A stretch of 64,000 bases of DNA from Plantibacter flavus (lineage in GTDB: Bacteria; Actinomycetota; Actinomycetes; Actinomycetales; Microbacteriaceae). Numbering within the stretch: position 1 is the stretch's first letter; each line of letters begins with the position of its first letter. Shown in pieces: positions 42,256 through 50,837 of this stretch. Both the position numbers and the translations under genes were made by a program. The DNA is taken from contig NZ_CP019402.1 in the NCBI RefSeq assembly GCF_002024505.1, positions 434,001 through 498,000 of the forward strand. The letters are read 5' to 3'. The notes below the pieces were generated by a model that saw only the letters and a list, made by a program, of their open reading frames with translations, was not told where the DNA came from and did no database searches.

Positions 42256-43229
42256 CCACCATGACAGCACCGGAGACGCCGACGTCGCCGATGGCATCGG
42301 AAGCCGCGGGCAGCGCTCGCCCACCGCGGACCAAACGTCGGCGACGCGGTCCCGCGAGCGACCGACCGGCGTGGATGGGGCGCCCCTCCGTCCCCGTTCA
42401 GGCGCTCAAAGCCCTCGTCATCGGCTTCATCGTCCTGGTGATGCTGTACCCGTTCGTCTACATCATCGCGATGAGCTTCGCCTCGAAGGACGCGCAGACG
42501 AGCGGCTTCCTGCCGACCTCGTTCTCGCTGGACGCGTACCAGGCGATCCTCGCCGGCGACATCGTCACGCGTTCGCTGCTCATCTCGGCCTTCGTGACGA
42601 TCGTCGGGACGGCGCTCTCGCTCACCTGCACCGTGATGTTGGCCTACGGGCTCAGCCGCACCAGGCAGGTCCCCGGCTCGCGTGCGATTCTGCTCCTCGT
42701 CGTGTTCACCATGTTCTTCGGTGCCGGGATCATCCCCAACTACCTGCTGATGAAGAACCTCGGCCTGTTGAACACCCTGTGGTCGCTCATCCTCCCTGGC
42801 CTGATCTCGGCGTTCAACATGGTGGTCGTGCGCAACTTCTTCATGAGCATCCCGGCGAGTCTCATCGAGTCCGCGCGCATCGACGGCGCGAGCGACTTCC
42901 GGATCCTCTGGAAGATCGTCCTGCCACTGTCGCGCCCCGTGCTCGCGGTCGTCGGGCTCTTCGCCGCCGTCGGGTACTGGAACAGCTACTTCAGTGCGCT
43001 GCTCTACATCAACGACTCGAGCCTGTGGCCGGTGCAGGTCGTGCTGAACCAGTACGTCATCCAGGGGTCCGTCCTCACCGACATCATCGGTTCGGACGTC
43101 CCGACACCACCGTCCCAGTCGGTGCAGATGGCGGTCGTGGTCCTCGCGACCCTGCCGATCCTGATCGTCTACCCGTTCATCCAGCGCCACTTCACGAAGG
43201 GCATGCTGACCGGCGCGATCAAGGGGTGA
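42252..43229 (+). CDS. Importer D: ABC sugar permease, LplC/YtcP-type
   Basis: 325 aa from GTG 42252 (4-bp overlap). A roughly 50-residue Pro/Arg-rich cytoplasmic tail precedes the first helix (ALVIGFIVLVMLYPFVYIIA). EAA loop LIESARIDGASDFRILWKIV. It ends in HFTKGMLTGAIKG, nearly the same as the system A counterpart. It closes the operon; a strong terminator follows 28 bp later. Confidence 0.9.
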   Translation: MTTMTAPETPTSPMASEAAGSARPPRTKRRRRGPASDRPAWMGRPSVPVQALKALVIGFIVLVMLYPFVYIIAMSFASKDAQTSGFLPTSFSLDAYQAILAGDIVTRSLLISAFVTIVGTALSLTCTVMLAYGLSRTRQVPGSRAILLLVVFTMFFGAGIIPNYLLMKNLGLLNTLWSLILPGLISAFNMVVVRNFFMSIPASLIESARIDGASDFRILWKIVLPLSRPVLAVVGLFAAVGYWNSYFSALLYINDSSLWPVQVVLNQYVIQGSVLTDIIGSDVPTPPSQSVQMAVVVLATLPILIVYPFIQRHFTKGMLTGAIKG

Positions 43230-43257
43230 TTCCCTGATCCGATTCCGAACGGACCGC

Positions 43258-43288
43258 GACACCCCGGACCCTCCTGGTCCGGGGTGTC
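43258..43288 (+). terminator. Rho-independent terminator of the system D operon
   Basis: A perfect 13-bp stem (GACACCCCGGACC / GGTCCGGGGTGTC) with loop CTCCT, followed by GTTTCGT. It separates importer D from the convergent MFS gene. Confidence 0.85.
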
Positions 43289-43316
43289 GTTTCGTGGTGT
43301 GCTGTAGCCGTGCGCC

Positions 43317-44549
43317 TCAGTCGATGGGGTCGAGTCGTCCCGGCCGGACGACGACCCACAGGATGACGATCGCGGCGAGCTGGCCGACCACCATGACCGC
43401 GGCCACGGGTGCGGCGCTCGTCACCCCGATGAACCCGGCGATCGGGGTGGCGAGCGCGCCGAAGCCCTGCCGGGTGGCGTTCAGGAGACTCGCCGCGGTG
43501 CCGGCGTCGCCGCCGTGGCGGGCGAGCGCGAGGGTCTGGATGCAGGGGGTGTTCACACCGAGGAAGAAGGTGAACGCCCAGAGGAACACCATGATGCTCA
43601 CGAGCGGCCCGACGGGCAGGAGCCCGATCAGGAGCAGCCCGATGGCGGAGAGCCCGAGACCGGCGGTGGACAGCATGACGATGCGGCGAGGTTCGATGCG
43701 ATGGGCGATGCGGACCCCGAGTTGCGTGCCGAGGAGCATCATGAGCGCGTGCGAGGCGAAGACGAGACCGTACTGCAGTTCGCTGAGCCCGTAGACCCGT
43801 TGGAACAGGAACGAGGAGGCCGCGAGATAGCTGTACATGCCGGCCCACGCCAGTGAGGTCACGAGCACGAGCCCGACGAAGGGTCGGTCGGAGCCCACCC
43901 GCCGCATCGCCGAGGCGCGAGCGCGCAGTCCTCCGGGGTGCCGGCGTTCCGGAGGGAGCGTCTCGCCGATGAGGACGAGCACGAGCAGCCCGATGGCGAG
44001 TCCGTATCCGGCGAGGGAGGCGAAGACGCCCCGCCACTCCATGACCTCCAGCAACAGCGACCCGAACAGTGGCCCGACGGCGATGGCCATCCCCGAAATG
44101 AGCGACATCGACGCCAGCATGCGCATCATCGACAACCCGGAGTAGAGGTCGCGCACGATGGCGAGCGCGATGACGCCCGTCGCGGCCGACGCCGCGCCCT
44201 GGAGCACGCGAGCGGCCACCAACATCTCGACCGAGGGCGCGAGGGCGCAGGCGATCGAGGCGGCGACGTGGACGACGGTGGCGATGAGCATCGGCTGGCG
44301 CCGACCGACTGCGTCGCTCCAGGGGCCGGCGAAGAACTGTCCGAAGACCATGCCGATCATCGCGCCCGTGAAGGTGAACTGGATCGACGGCTCCGAGACG
44401 CCGAACGTGCCCGCGATCTGCGGGAAGGCCGGCAGGTAGATGTCGATCGTGAAGGTGCTGAGTGTCTGCAGCAGTCCCAGCGCGATGACGTACGCGATCC
44501 GTCGGCGTGCGAAGTCGTCGGCCGCCGGTGCCGCGTCGCCCGCGCTCAT
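43317..44549 (-). CDS. MFS transporter, Bcr/CflA-type multidrug or metabolite exporter
   Basis: 410 aa with 12 predicted membrane helices. DHA1-type signatures are FTIDIYLPAFPQIAGTFGVS in helix 1, GPWSDAVGRRQPML in loop 2-3 (MFS motif A) and RVLQGAASAATGVIALAIVRDLY in helix 4-5 (Bcr/CflA-like motif). ATG 44549 is the first residue of the family-like N-terminus. The start codon lies 2 nt after a 9-bp hairpin (44552-44575), and no free Shine-Dalgarno is visible. It follows the ROK repressor on the same strand, so it may belong to its operon; substrate unknown. Confidence 0.85.
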   Translation of the reverse strand: MSAGDAAPAADDFARRRIAYVIALGLLQTLSTFTIDIYLPAFPQIAGTFGVSEPSIQFTFTGAMIGMVFGQFFAGPWSDAVGRRQPMLIATVVHVAASIACALAPSVEMLVAARVLQGAASAATGVIALAIVRDLYSGLSMMRMLASMSLISGMAIAVGPLFGSLLLEVMEWRGVFASLAGYGLAIGLLVLVLIGETLPPERRHPGGLRARASAMRRVGSDRPFVGLVLVTSLAWAGMYSYLAASSFLFQRVYGLSELQYGLVFASHALMMLLGTQLGVRIAHRIEPRRIVMLSTAGLGLSAIGLLLIGLLPVGPLVSIMVFLWAFTFFLGVNTPCIQTLALARHGGDAGTAASLLNATRQGFGALATPIAGFIGVTSAAPVAAVMVVGQLAAIVILWVVVRPGRLDPID

Positions 44550-44551
44550 CG

Positions 44552-44575
44552 CCGGTGTCCCGTCGAGGACACCGG
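44552..44575 (-). promoter_or_regulatory. Hairpin directly before the MFS start codon
   Basis: Perfect 9-bp stem CCGGTGTCC / GGACACCGG with a 6-nt loop, in the 40-bp gap between the ROK stop (44590) and MFS ATG (44549). The stem covers the place where a ribosome binding site should be. It could reduce translation of the transporter or act as a partial terminator. Confidence 0.6.
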
Positions 44576-44589
44576 TCGGATCGCGCGGC

Positions 44590-45783
44590 TCATGCGGTCG
44601 CTTCGCGGGCGGTGAACCCGAGTGGGTCCCGGAGGAGCGCGGCGAACGCGACGTCGCTCGCCCCCGCGAGGAGCTGGCTCTCGCCGAGCCGCGGTTCGAC
44701 GAGGCGGGCCGGGCTGCGCAGCGCGGAGATGGTCTCGTCCGAGAGTCGCCGTCGGATCGCGCCGTCGCCCTGGGCGAGCAGCAGACTGAAGAAGCCGCCC
44801 ATGACGACGATCTCGGGGTCGTAGATGTTGGTGATGACCCGGATCGCGGTCGCGACGTACTCCAGCTGCCGGTCGAGGGCGCCGGCGGTCCGGGCGGCGG
44901 ATCCCTCGGCGAGCGCGGCACGGAGGTCCGCGAGCGCGACCGAGGCGGCACCGGTGGCCGCGGCGATGGCGTGCGAGGAGACGACGGTCGTGAGACAGCC
45001 GACGTTGCCGCAACTGCACACCGGTCCGTCGGGGGCGACGAGCAGATGGCCGAGGCGGGCGACGCCACCGTTCGCGCCTTGCAGGATCCGGCCGTCGACG
45101 AGAGCCGCCGCCCCGATCCCGCCGGGGCCGCCGTAGAGGTAGACGGCGTCGTCGGTGTCACGGGCCGCGCCCCAGTGTCGTTCAGCGGCGAGCCCGACGG
45201 CGGCGTCGAAGGCGACCCGGGAGGGGATACCGGTCGCGTCCTGCAACAGCGAGCCGAACGGCACGTTCCGCCACCGCAGGTGCGGCGCGTAGACCACGTC
45301 TTCGCCGGTCTTGTCGACGCGGCCCGGGGTGGCAGCGCAGAGCGCGACCAGGCGGGAGTCCGGTAGGGCCGCATGCAGCTCGCCGACGGCTTCGGCGGTC
45401 ATCACGGCTGCCTCGTTCGGGGTGACCACCCGCTCGCTCGGACGGAAGGTCTGCGCGACGATCCGCCCGCCGAGGGCGCAGAGGGCCACTCGGACCCCGT
45501 CGACGTCGGGGTTCACGGACACCGCGAGGAACCGATCCGTGGGGACGACGACGGGGGAGGGGCGCCCGACCCGGGTCGCCGGGGGAGCGGCCTCCTGGCG
45601 GACGACGCCGGCGAGTTCGAGGTCGGAGATGACGGTCGCCACCGACGAGCGGGAGAGACCGGTGCGCCTGGTGATCTCCGCTCTGGAGAGGCCACCGTCG
45701 CCGTGGACGAGTGCGAGGACGGCGGACACGTTCCGCCGTCGGATGTCCTCGAGGGTGTGCCCGGAGGGGGTTCCGATGCTCAT
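44590..45783 (-). CDS. ROK-family transcriptional repressor (system E)
   Basis: 397 aa. N-terminal winged helix (about 10-65: NVSAVLALVHGDGGLSRAEITRRTGLSRSSVATVISDLELAG) fused to a ROK sugar-binding/kinase-like domain. The ROK zinc-site cysteines are present in VCSCGNVGCL near residue 260. This XylR/NagC-like design senses a sugar and represses transport genes. It is divergent from the ThuA-like gene. Two related palindromes (45834-45850 and 46561-46577) mark its probable targets. Confidence 0.9.
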   Translation of the reverse strand: MSIGTPSGHTLEDIRRRNVSAVLALVHGDGGLSRAEITRRTGLSRSSVATVISDLELAGVVRQEAAPPATRVGRPSPVVVPTDRFLAVSVNPDVDGVRVALCALGGRIVAQTFRPSERVVTPNEAAVMTAEAVGELHAALPDSRLVALCAATPGRVDKTGEDVVYAPHLRWRNVPFGSLLQDATGIPSRVAFDAAVGLAAERHWGAARDTDDAVYLYGGPGGIGAAALVDGRILQGANGGVARLGHLLVAPDGPVCSCGNVGCLTTVVSSHAIAAATGAASVALADLRAALAEGSAARTAGALDRQLEYVATAIRVITNIYDPEIVVMGGFFSLLLAQGDGAIRRRLSDETISALRSPARLVEPRLGESQLLAGASDVAFAALLRDPLGFTAREATA

Positions 45784-45833
45784 TGGGTCCTCTCGACGGG
45801 GTTCCTCCGCGACCGATGCGGAGCGAGCTGATA

Positions 45834-45850
45834 AGTTCTAGTCTTGCACA
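45834..45850. promoter_or_regulatory. Predicted ROK operator upstream of the ThuA-like gene
   Basis: AGTTCTAGTCTTGCACA shares 13 of 17 positions with the reverse complement of the palindrome at 46561-46577. It lies 27 bp before the ThuA-like start, between the divergent genes. Confidence 0.5.
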
Positions 45851-45876
45851 AATGCAACGCGATCGAGGAGACCGGC

Positions 45877-46557
45877 ATGCACAACGTACTCATTCTTCGT
45901 GGCGAGGGGCGCTACGCCGATCCCTGGCACGACTTCGCGGCGACGTCGGGCCGCGTGGCCGATCTCGCCCGAGAGGAGGGGCTCGGTGTCCGGGTGAGTG
46001 GTGCGGTGGAGGAGGAGCTGGCATCACTCGAAGATGTCGACCTCCTCGTCCTCATGGTCGGCAATCCCACACGGCACGGACTGGAGTCGTCAACCTTCGC
46101 GGCGGCGCAGGAGGGGTTCGAGGCCTACGCGCGCGGCGGAGGGTCGATCTGGTCGCACCACGTCTCAGCCACGTCGTTCCCCCACATGCCGGCGTGGGAG
46201 CGGGTGATCGGCGGTCGGTGGGTCGGTGGTGTCTCGATGCATCCCGAGATCGGCCAGGCTGCCATCGAGGTGCCCGACACCGGGCATTCGATCACGCGGG
46301 GTCTCGGCGACTTCACCGTCTGGGATGAGCGCTACACGCACCTCCGGATCTCCGACGCCGTCCGGCCGCTCGCCTTCCACGAGCACGAGGGCGTCCGTCA
46401 TCCGGTGTTGTGGACGCACCGCCCGGGTCCCGCCCGCGTCGTCTACGACGCACTGGGTCACGACATCCGTTCGTTCGACTCGCCCGAACGACAGATCCTC
46501 CTGCAGCGCAGCCTCGGCTGGCTGCTCGACGGCGATGCCACGGGAATGACGGCCTAA
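45877..46557 (+). CDS. ThuA-like domain protein (trehalose-utilisation/class I GATase-like fold)
   Basis: 226 aa from ATG 45877 (GAGGAG 6 nt upstream; an in-frame ATG-equivalent start 11 codons earlier lacks such a site). The ThuA fold is recognisable: HNVLILRGEGRYADPWHDF at strand 1, VDLLVLMVGNPTRHG, GGGSIWSHHVSATSFPHMPAWERVIGGRW and HPVLWTHRPGPARVVYDALGHD near the C-terminus. ThuA-type proteins accompany sugar importers and oxidise or process disaccharides in some bacteria, but the biochemical role is unsettled. It lies directly upstream of importer E. Confidence 0.82.
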   Translation: MHNVLILRGEGRYADPWHDFAATSGRVADLAREEGLGVRVSGAVEEELASLEDVDLLVLMVGNPTRHGLESSTFAAAQEGFEAYARGGGSIWSHHVSATSFPHMPAWERVIGGRWVGGVSMHPEIGQAAIEVPDTGHSITRGLGDFTVWDERYTHLRISDAVRPLAFHEHEGVRHPVLWTHRPGPARVVYDALGHDIRSFDSPERQILLQRSLGWLLDGDATGMTA

Positions 46558-46559
46558 GT

Positions 46560-46588
46560 TTGTCCAAGCCTTGAACATAAGCTACTGT
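46560..46588 (+). promoter_or_regulatory. Predicted promoter of importer E with embedded ROK operator
   Basis: TTGTCC (46560-46565), 17 bp, TACTGT (46583-46588). The palindrome TGTCCAAGCCTTGAACA (46561-46577; 7 of 8 arm pairs match) fills the spacer and overlaps the -35, an ideal position for repression. Confidence 0.6.
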
Positions 46589-46655
46589 TCCTGACAACAG
46601 CACCGGCTGTAGCGACGACCGGTGCACCACCGAAGGATTACGAGGAGGTAATTCC

Positions 46656-47963
46656 ATGAAGCGATCAGCCGTCTGGATCACCGCAGCCGTCGTCGGGGCC
46701 CTGGCCCTCGGCGGATGCTCCGCCGGGAGCGACAGCGAGGCCCCCGCCGAGAGCGGCCCGGTGACGCTCACCTGGTGGACCTGGTGGGCCGGCGCCCCCG
46801 GCATCGCGGACGCCTGGAACGCGGAACACCCGGACATCCAGGTCAAGGTCACCAACGTCGGGGGTGGCACCGATCAGTTCACCAAACTCAACGCCGCCGT
46901 GCGGGCCGGGGAGGGCCCGGACCTCGCGCTCGCCGAGTACCAGTGGCTCCCCTCGTACATCTCGAGCGGCGTCGCCGCAGACATCAGCGAGTACGTGGAC
47001 GGCATCGAGGACCAGTACAGTCCTGCCGTCTGGAACCTCGTCCATCTCGGTGACGACGGGGTCTACGGGGTCCCGCTCGACCAGGCGCCGATGCTGCTCA
47101 TGTACCGCGCCGACCTCTTCGAGCAGTACGGGCTCTCCGTGCCCACTACCTGGGACGAGTTCGCCGACACCGCCAGGGCGTCGAAACAGGCCGCTCCGGA
47201 TGCGGTCCTCGCGAACTTCCCGACCAGTGATGCCGGCTGGCTCGCCGGGCTCACCGCCCAAGCCGGCGGCGACTGGTGGTCACTCGACGACGGCTCCTGG
47301 TCCGTCGACATCGACGGCGCGGCACCGACGAAGGTGGCCGACTACTGGGACGGACTCGTCGGCGAGGGCGTCGTCTCGGCCGGCGCGAGCGGGACGCCGG
47401 AGTTCAACGCGCAACTGAACTCTGGCAAGATCCTCACCCAGGTCATCGGGTCCTGGGGCGCGACCGGATCCTCGGTGAAGACCGGCGCGCCGGACACCAT
47501 TGGGAAGTGGCGGATCGCTCCGCTGCCGTCATGGACCGACGACGACCCGGGCGTCGGGTTCCAGGGCGGCTCGTCGAGCCTCGTCACGACGACGTCGAAG
47601 CACCCGAAGCAGGCGGCCGAGTTCCTCGCCTGGTTGGGTTCCACCGCGGAGGGGCAGGGTGTCATGATCGAGCAGGGCGGCAACTTCCCGGCCTCCGCAC
47701 CCGGCCTCGACGTCTACGCGAGCATTCCGCAGCCGGCCGACAAGGCGGCCGCCGGACAGGAGGACTTCCACGACATCCTGCTCGACGTCGCCGCCGACAC
47801 CACGGACGTGACCTGGGGGCCGAACACGACGGTCGCCTTCAGCGCCTACACGGATCAGGTCGGGAAGGCCATCCAGGCCGGTCGCCCCCTCGCCGATGCA
47901 CTCGCAGCCGTGCAGCAGACGGTCCGCGCGGACCTCGAGAAGTCGGGATTCGACGTCGAATGA
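46656..47963 (+). CDS. Importer E: substrate-binding lipoprotein
   Basis: 435-aa solute-binding protein with lipobox LGGC (Cys21). The mature N-terminus VTLTWWTWWAGAPGIADAWNAEHPDIQVKV is typical of family 1 sugar-binding proteins, as is PMLLMYRADLFEQYGLSVPTTWDEF (about 145-170). Unusually rich in Trp, which often lines oligosaccharide sites. ATG 46656 has GAGGAGG upstream. The stop overlaps the first permease by ATGA. Controlled probably by the ROK repressor at 44590-45783. Confidence 0.9.
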   Translation: MKRSAVWITAAVVGALALGGCSAGSDSEAPAESGPVTLTWWTWWAGAPGIADAWNAEHPDIQVKVTNVGGGTDQFTKLNAAVRAGEGPDLALAEYQWLPSYISSGVAADISEYVDGIEDQYSPAVWNLVHLGDDGVYGVPLDQAPMLLMYRADLFEQYGLSVPTTWDEFADTARASKQAAPDAVLANFPTSDAGWLAGLTAQAGGDWWSLDDGSWSVDIDGAAPTKVADYWDGLVGEGVVSAGASGTPEFNAQLNSGKILTQVIGSWGATGSSVKTGAPDTIGKWRIAPLPSWTDDDPGVGFQGGSSSLVTTTSKHPKQAAEFLAWLGSTAEGQGVMIEQGGNFPASAPGLDVYASIPQPADKAAAGQEDFHDILLDVAADTTDVTWGPNTTVAFSAYTDQVGKAIQAGRPLADALAAVQQTVRADLEKSGFDVE

Positions 47964-48934
47964 ACACCACACCGCTCATGAGAGCCACGAGCGCGTCACC
48001 TCCGGTTCCGGACCATGGCCGGATCAGGACGCCTCGTCATCGGGTCCCGGCACCGATCGCCCCGTACCTGTTCCTCCTCCCGGCCATCGTGCTCTTCCTC
48101 CTGTTCCTCGTCGCGCCCATCGGCTACGCCGTCGTGCTGAGCCTGTTCGGGCAACGGGTCCCGGCCGGATCCGGGGGCTACGGGGCTCGCGAGCAGACCT
48201 TCGTCGGCCTCGACAACTACGTCACCTCACTCACGGACCCCGAGTTCGTCGCCAGTGTGGGTCGCCTCGGTCTCTACGCGGTCATCGTCATCCCGTGCAC
48301 CCTCGGCATCGCTCTGCTGTTCGCGCTCCTCCTCGACCTCCCCGGCATCCGTGGCGCGCGGATCTGGCGGACCGGCATCCTGCTGCCCTACGCCATCCCC
48401 GGCGTCATCGCGGCGATGATGTGGGGCTTCCTCTACCTGCCGTCGACCAGCCCGGTGAACGCGGTGCTCACCGGCGTCGGACTACCCGCGGTCGAACCGC
48501 TCGCCTCCGGTTCGGTCATCGCCGCCCTTGCGAACATCAGCGTCTGGGGGTCGCTCGGCTTCAACATGGTCATCATGTTCACCGCGCTGCGAGCCGTCCC
48601 CGCCGAGGTCTACGAGGCCGCCCGCATCGACGGCTGTTCCGAGTTCGACATCGCGGTGCGGATCAAGATCCCGCTCATCGCGCCGTCACTCGTCCTCACC
48701 TCGCTGTTCGCCCTCATCGGGACGCTCCAGGCCTACGCCGAACCGACCGCGCTCCGCCCACTCACCGACACCATCAGCTCCACCTTCTTCCCGCTGATGA
48801 AGGTCAACACGGATGCCTTCACCAACGACAACATCAACGGCGCAGCGGCGACCGCGGTCATCATCGCCGGGTTCACCCTCGCGGCCTCGGCCATCCTGCT
48901 GCGTGTGACCCGGGATCGGAGCGACGCCTCATGA
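47960..48934 (+). CDS. Importer E: ABC sugar permease (MalF-type)
   Basis: 324 aa, ATG 47960 overlapping the binding-protein stop. The first helix is APYLFLLPAIVLFLLFLVAPIGYAVVLS. EAA loop VYEAARIDGCSEFDIAVRIK, with a Cys where Ala is usual. A typical six-helix CUT1 permease. The substrate is unknown. Confidence 0.88.
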   Translation: MNTTPLMRATSASPPVPDHGRIRTPRHRVPAPIAPYLFLLPAIVLFLLFLVAPIGYAVVLSLFGQRVPAGSGGYGAREQTFVGLDNYVTSLTDPEFVASVGRLGLYAVIVIPCTLGIALLFALLLDLPGIRGARIWRTGILLPYAIPGVIAAMMWGFLYLPSTSPVNAVLTGVGLPAVEPLASGSVIAALANISVWGSLGFNMVIMFTALRAVPAEVYEAARIDGCSEFDIAVRIKIPLIAPSLVLTSLFALIGTLQAYAEPTALRPLTDTISSTFFPLMKVNTDAFTNDNINGAAATAVIIAGFTLAASAILLRVTRDRSDAS

Positions 48935-49821
48935 CCACCGCCACCCTCCGCGCCGGGGCGACGGCTCCTGGCGCCGCCGTGCCGAGACGACCCCGCCGCG
49001 GATCGCCCATCCCGACCGTCATCCTGGTCGTGGGTGCCGCGTACTGCCTCTCCCCGCTCGTCTGGGTCGTCATGGCCTCGACGAAGTCGCCACAGGAGCT
49101 CTTCTCCACCTTCACCCTGGCGCCCGGGACCGGCTTCCTCTCCAACCTCGAGAAGCTGTTCACCATGCAGAACGGCGTCTTCCTCTCGTGGATCGGCAAC
49201 ACGATGGTGTACTCGCTCGGCGGTTCCGTGCTGTGCGTGCTCGTGTCTGCGCTCGCCGGGTACGCGCTGGCGAAGTTCCGATTCCCAGGGCGCGACACGA
49301 TGTTCCGGATCCTCCTCGGTGGGGTGCTCATCCCCGGGATCGCGTTGGCGATCCCGCAGTACTTCGTGATGGCTGGCCTCGGTCTCACGAACACCTACTG
49401 GGCAGTGCTCCTGCCGATGGTGATCAGCCCGTTCAGCATCTTCCTCTGTCGGGTCTACGCCACCTCCTCGCTGTCGTCCGACCTTCTCGAGGCGGCCAGG
49501 ATCGACGGGGCGGGGGAGTTCTCGATCTTCCGGCGGATCGCGCTCCCGATCATGGTGCCCGGGCTCGTGACCGTCTTCCTCCTGCACTTCATCGGCACCT
49601 GGAACAACTTCCTCCTGCCGTACCTGATGCTGTCCAACGAACGGCTCTACCCGCTGACCCTGGGGCTCTTCACCCTGCTGAGCACCGGGGACGGGAAGGA
49701 GCTGTTGTACACGACGGCCATCGTCGGCGCGTTCGTGTCGCTCATCCCGCTCGTCGCACTCATGCTGTTCCTGCAGCGGTTCTGGAAGCTCGACCTCATC
49801 AGCGGTGGATTGAAAGGATGA
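48931..49821 (+). CDS. Importer E: ABC sugar permease (MalG-type)
   Basis: 296 aa, ATG 48931 overlapping the previous stop. The first helix is TVILVVGAAYCLSPLVWVVMAS. EAA loop LLEAARIDGAGEFSIFRRIA. It ends in RFWKLDLISGGLKG, the usual MalG-like tail. Followed without a gap by the aldo/keto reductase, so the importer and oxidoreductase form one transcription unit. Confidence 0.88.
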   Translation: MTTATLRAGATAPGAAVPRRPRRGSPIPTVILVVGAAYCLSPLVWVVMASTKSPQELFSTFTLAPGTGFLSNLEKLFTMQNGVFLSWIGNTMVYSLGGSVLCVLVSALAGYALAKFRFPGRDTMFRILLGGVLIPGIALAIPQYFVMAGLGLTNTYWAVLLPMVISPFSIFLCRVYATSSLSSDLLEAARIDGAGEFSIFRRIALPIMVPGLVTVFLLHFIGTWNNFLLPYLMLSNERLYPLTLGLFTLLSTGDGKELLYTTAIVGAFVSLIPLVALMLFLQRFWKLDLISGGLKG

Positions 49822-49823
49822 CC

Positions 49824-50795
49824 ATGACGGAGCGGATCTCGGCCCTCGTCGAGCAACGGCCCCTCGGAGACACGGGTGTGACGGTGAGCCCGATCATCGC
49901 GGGTGCCGCAGGCTGGCGTCGTCGGGAGGACGGCTCGGGCTCGTCACCGGAGGAGAGCCTCGAGCTCGCCGCCGCGATGGCGGGCGACGGCGTCGTGACC
50001 ACGATCGACACGGCCAACAACTACGGCTTCGGCGACAGCGAGCGGCGCATCGCCCAGGTGCTCGCCCGGCTCGGTGACGAGGCCGGACGGCTCCGGGTGC
50101 AGACGAAGGCGGACCGCGAGCCGGGGACCGACGACTTCTCCGCACCGCAGATGCGTCGGTCGCTCGAACAGAGCATGGAACGGCTCGGCGTCGACCACCT
50201 CCCGATGGTGTACCTGCACGATCCCGAGAACACCACCTGGGAGCTCGCGATGGCCGACGACGGCCCGGTCGCCGCGCTCGTGGCGGCGCGCGAGGAAGGC
50301 CTGATCGGCGCGCTCGGGATATCCGGCGGTCCGGCCGAGCTGCTCGCGCGGTTCGTCGGCACCGGCCACTTCCAGTCCGTGATCACACACAACCGGTTCA
50401 CGCTCGTCGACCGGTCGGCGGATGCGCTGCTCACGTTGGCCGCCGAGGCGGGGCTCGGTGTCCTGAACGCCGCGCCCTACGGCGGAGGCCTGCTCACCAG
50501 TTGGCCCGTACGGACCACGCGGTACGCCTACGGCACCGCCCCCGAGGCGATGCTCCGAGCCGTCGATCGGATCGGCAGCGTGTGCGACGAGGCAGGAGTG
50601 CCACTCGCCGCCGCCGCGCTGCAGTGGTCGCTCCGCGACCCGCGTATCACCGGGACGATCGTCGGCATGGAACGGCTCGAGGATTACACGCGCACGCTCG
50701 ACCTCGCCGCCGTGCCCATCGACGACAGCCTGTGGGCGGCCATCGAGGCGGTCGAGCTCGACGTCTACACCTGGCAGGACACCCCGCGCGGCTGA
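49824..50795 (+). CDS. Aldo/keto reductase family oxidoreductase
   Basis: 323 aa. NADP-dependent TIM-barrel oxidoreductase with the catalytic tetrad visible: Asp and Tyr in TIDTANNYGFGDSERRIA, Lys in VQTKADREPG and His in VYLHDPENT. It resembles the L-fucose / D-threo-aldose dehydrogenase branch, so oxidation of an imported aldose is plausible. ATG 49824 is preferred over ATG 49818 because AAAGGA (49813-49818) then lies 5 nt upstream; the other start would overlap the permease by ATGA. Convergent with the next ROK gene. Confidence 0.87.
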   Translation: MTERISALVEQRPLGDTGVTVSPIIAGAAGWRRREDGSGSSPEESLELAAAMAGDGVVTTIDTANNYGFGDSERRIAQVLARLGDEAGRLRVQTKADREPGTDDFSAPQMRRSLEQSMERLGVDHLPMVYLHDPENTTWELAMADDGPVAALVAAREEGLIGALGISGGPAELLARFVGTGHFQSVITHNRFTLVDRSADALLTLAAEAGLGVLNAAPYGGGLLTSWPVRTTRYAYGTAPEAMLRAVDRIGSVCDEAGVPLAAAALQWSLRDPRITGTIVGMERLEDYTRTLDLAAVPIDDSLWAAIEAVELDVYTWQDTPRG

Positions 50796-50837
50796 CGGGC
50801 CGGACGCTCAGCGCCGCTGTGCCTGTGTCACCGCGCC

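Noticed and set aside
44590..45783. Calling the ROK protein a sugar kinase
   Set aside because: It has an N-terminal winged helix and lies divergent from transport genes, as ROK repressors do; the kinase call is kept for 58916-59929 only.
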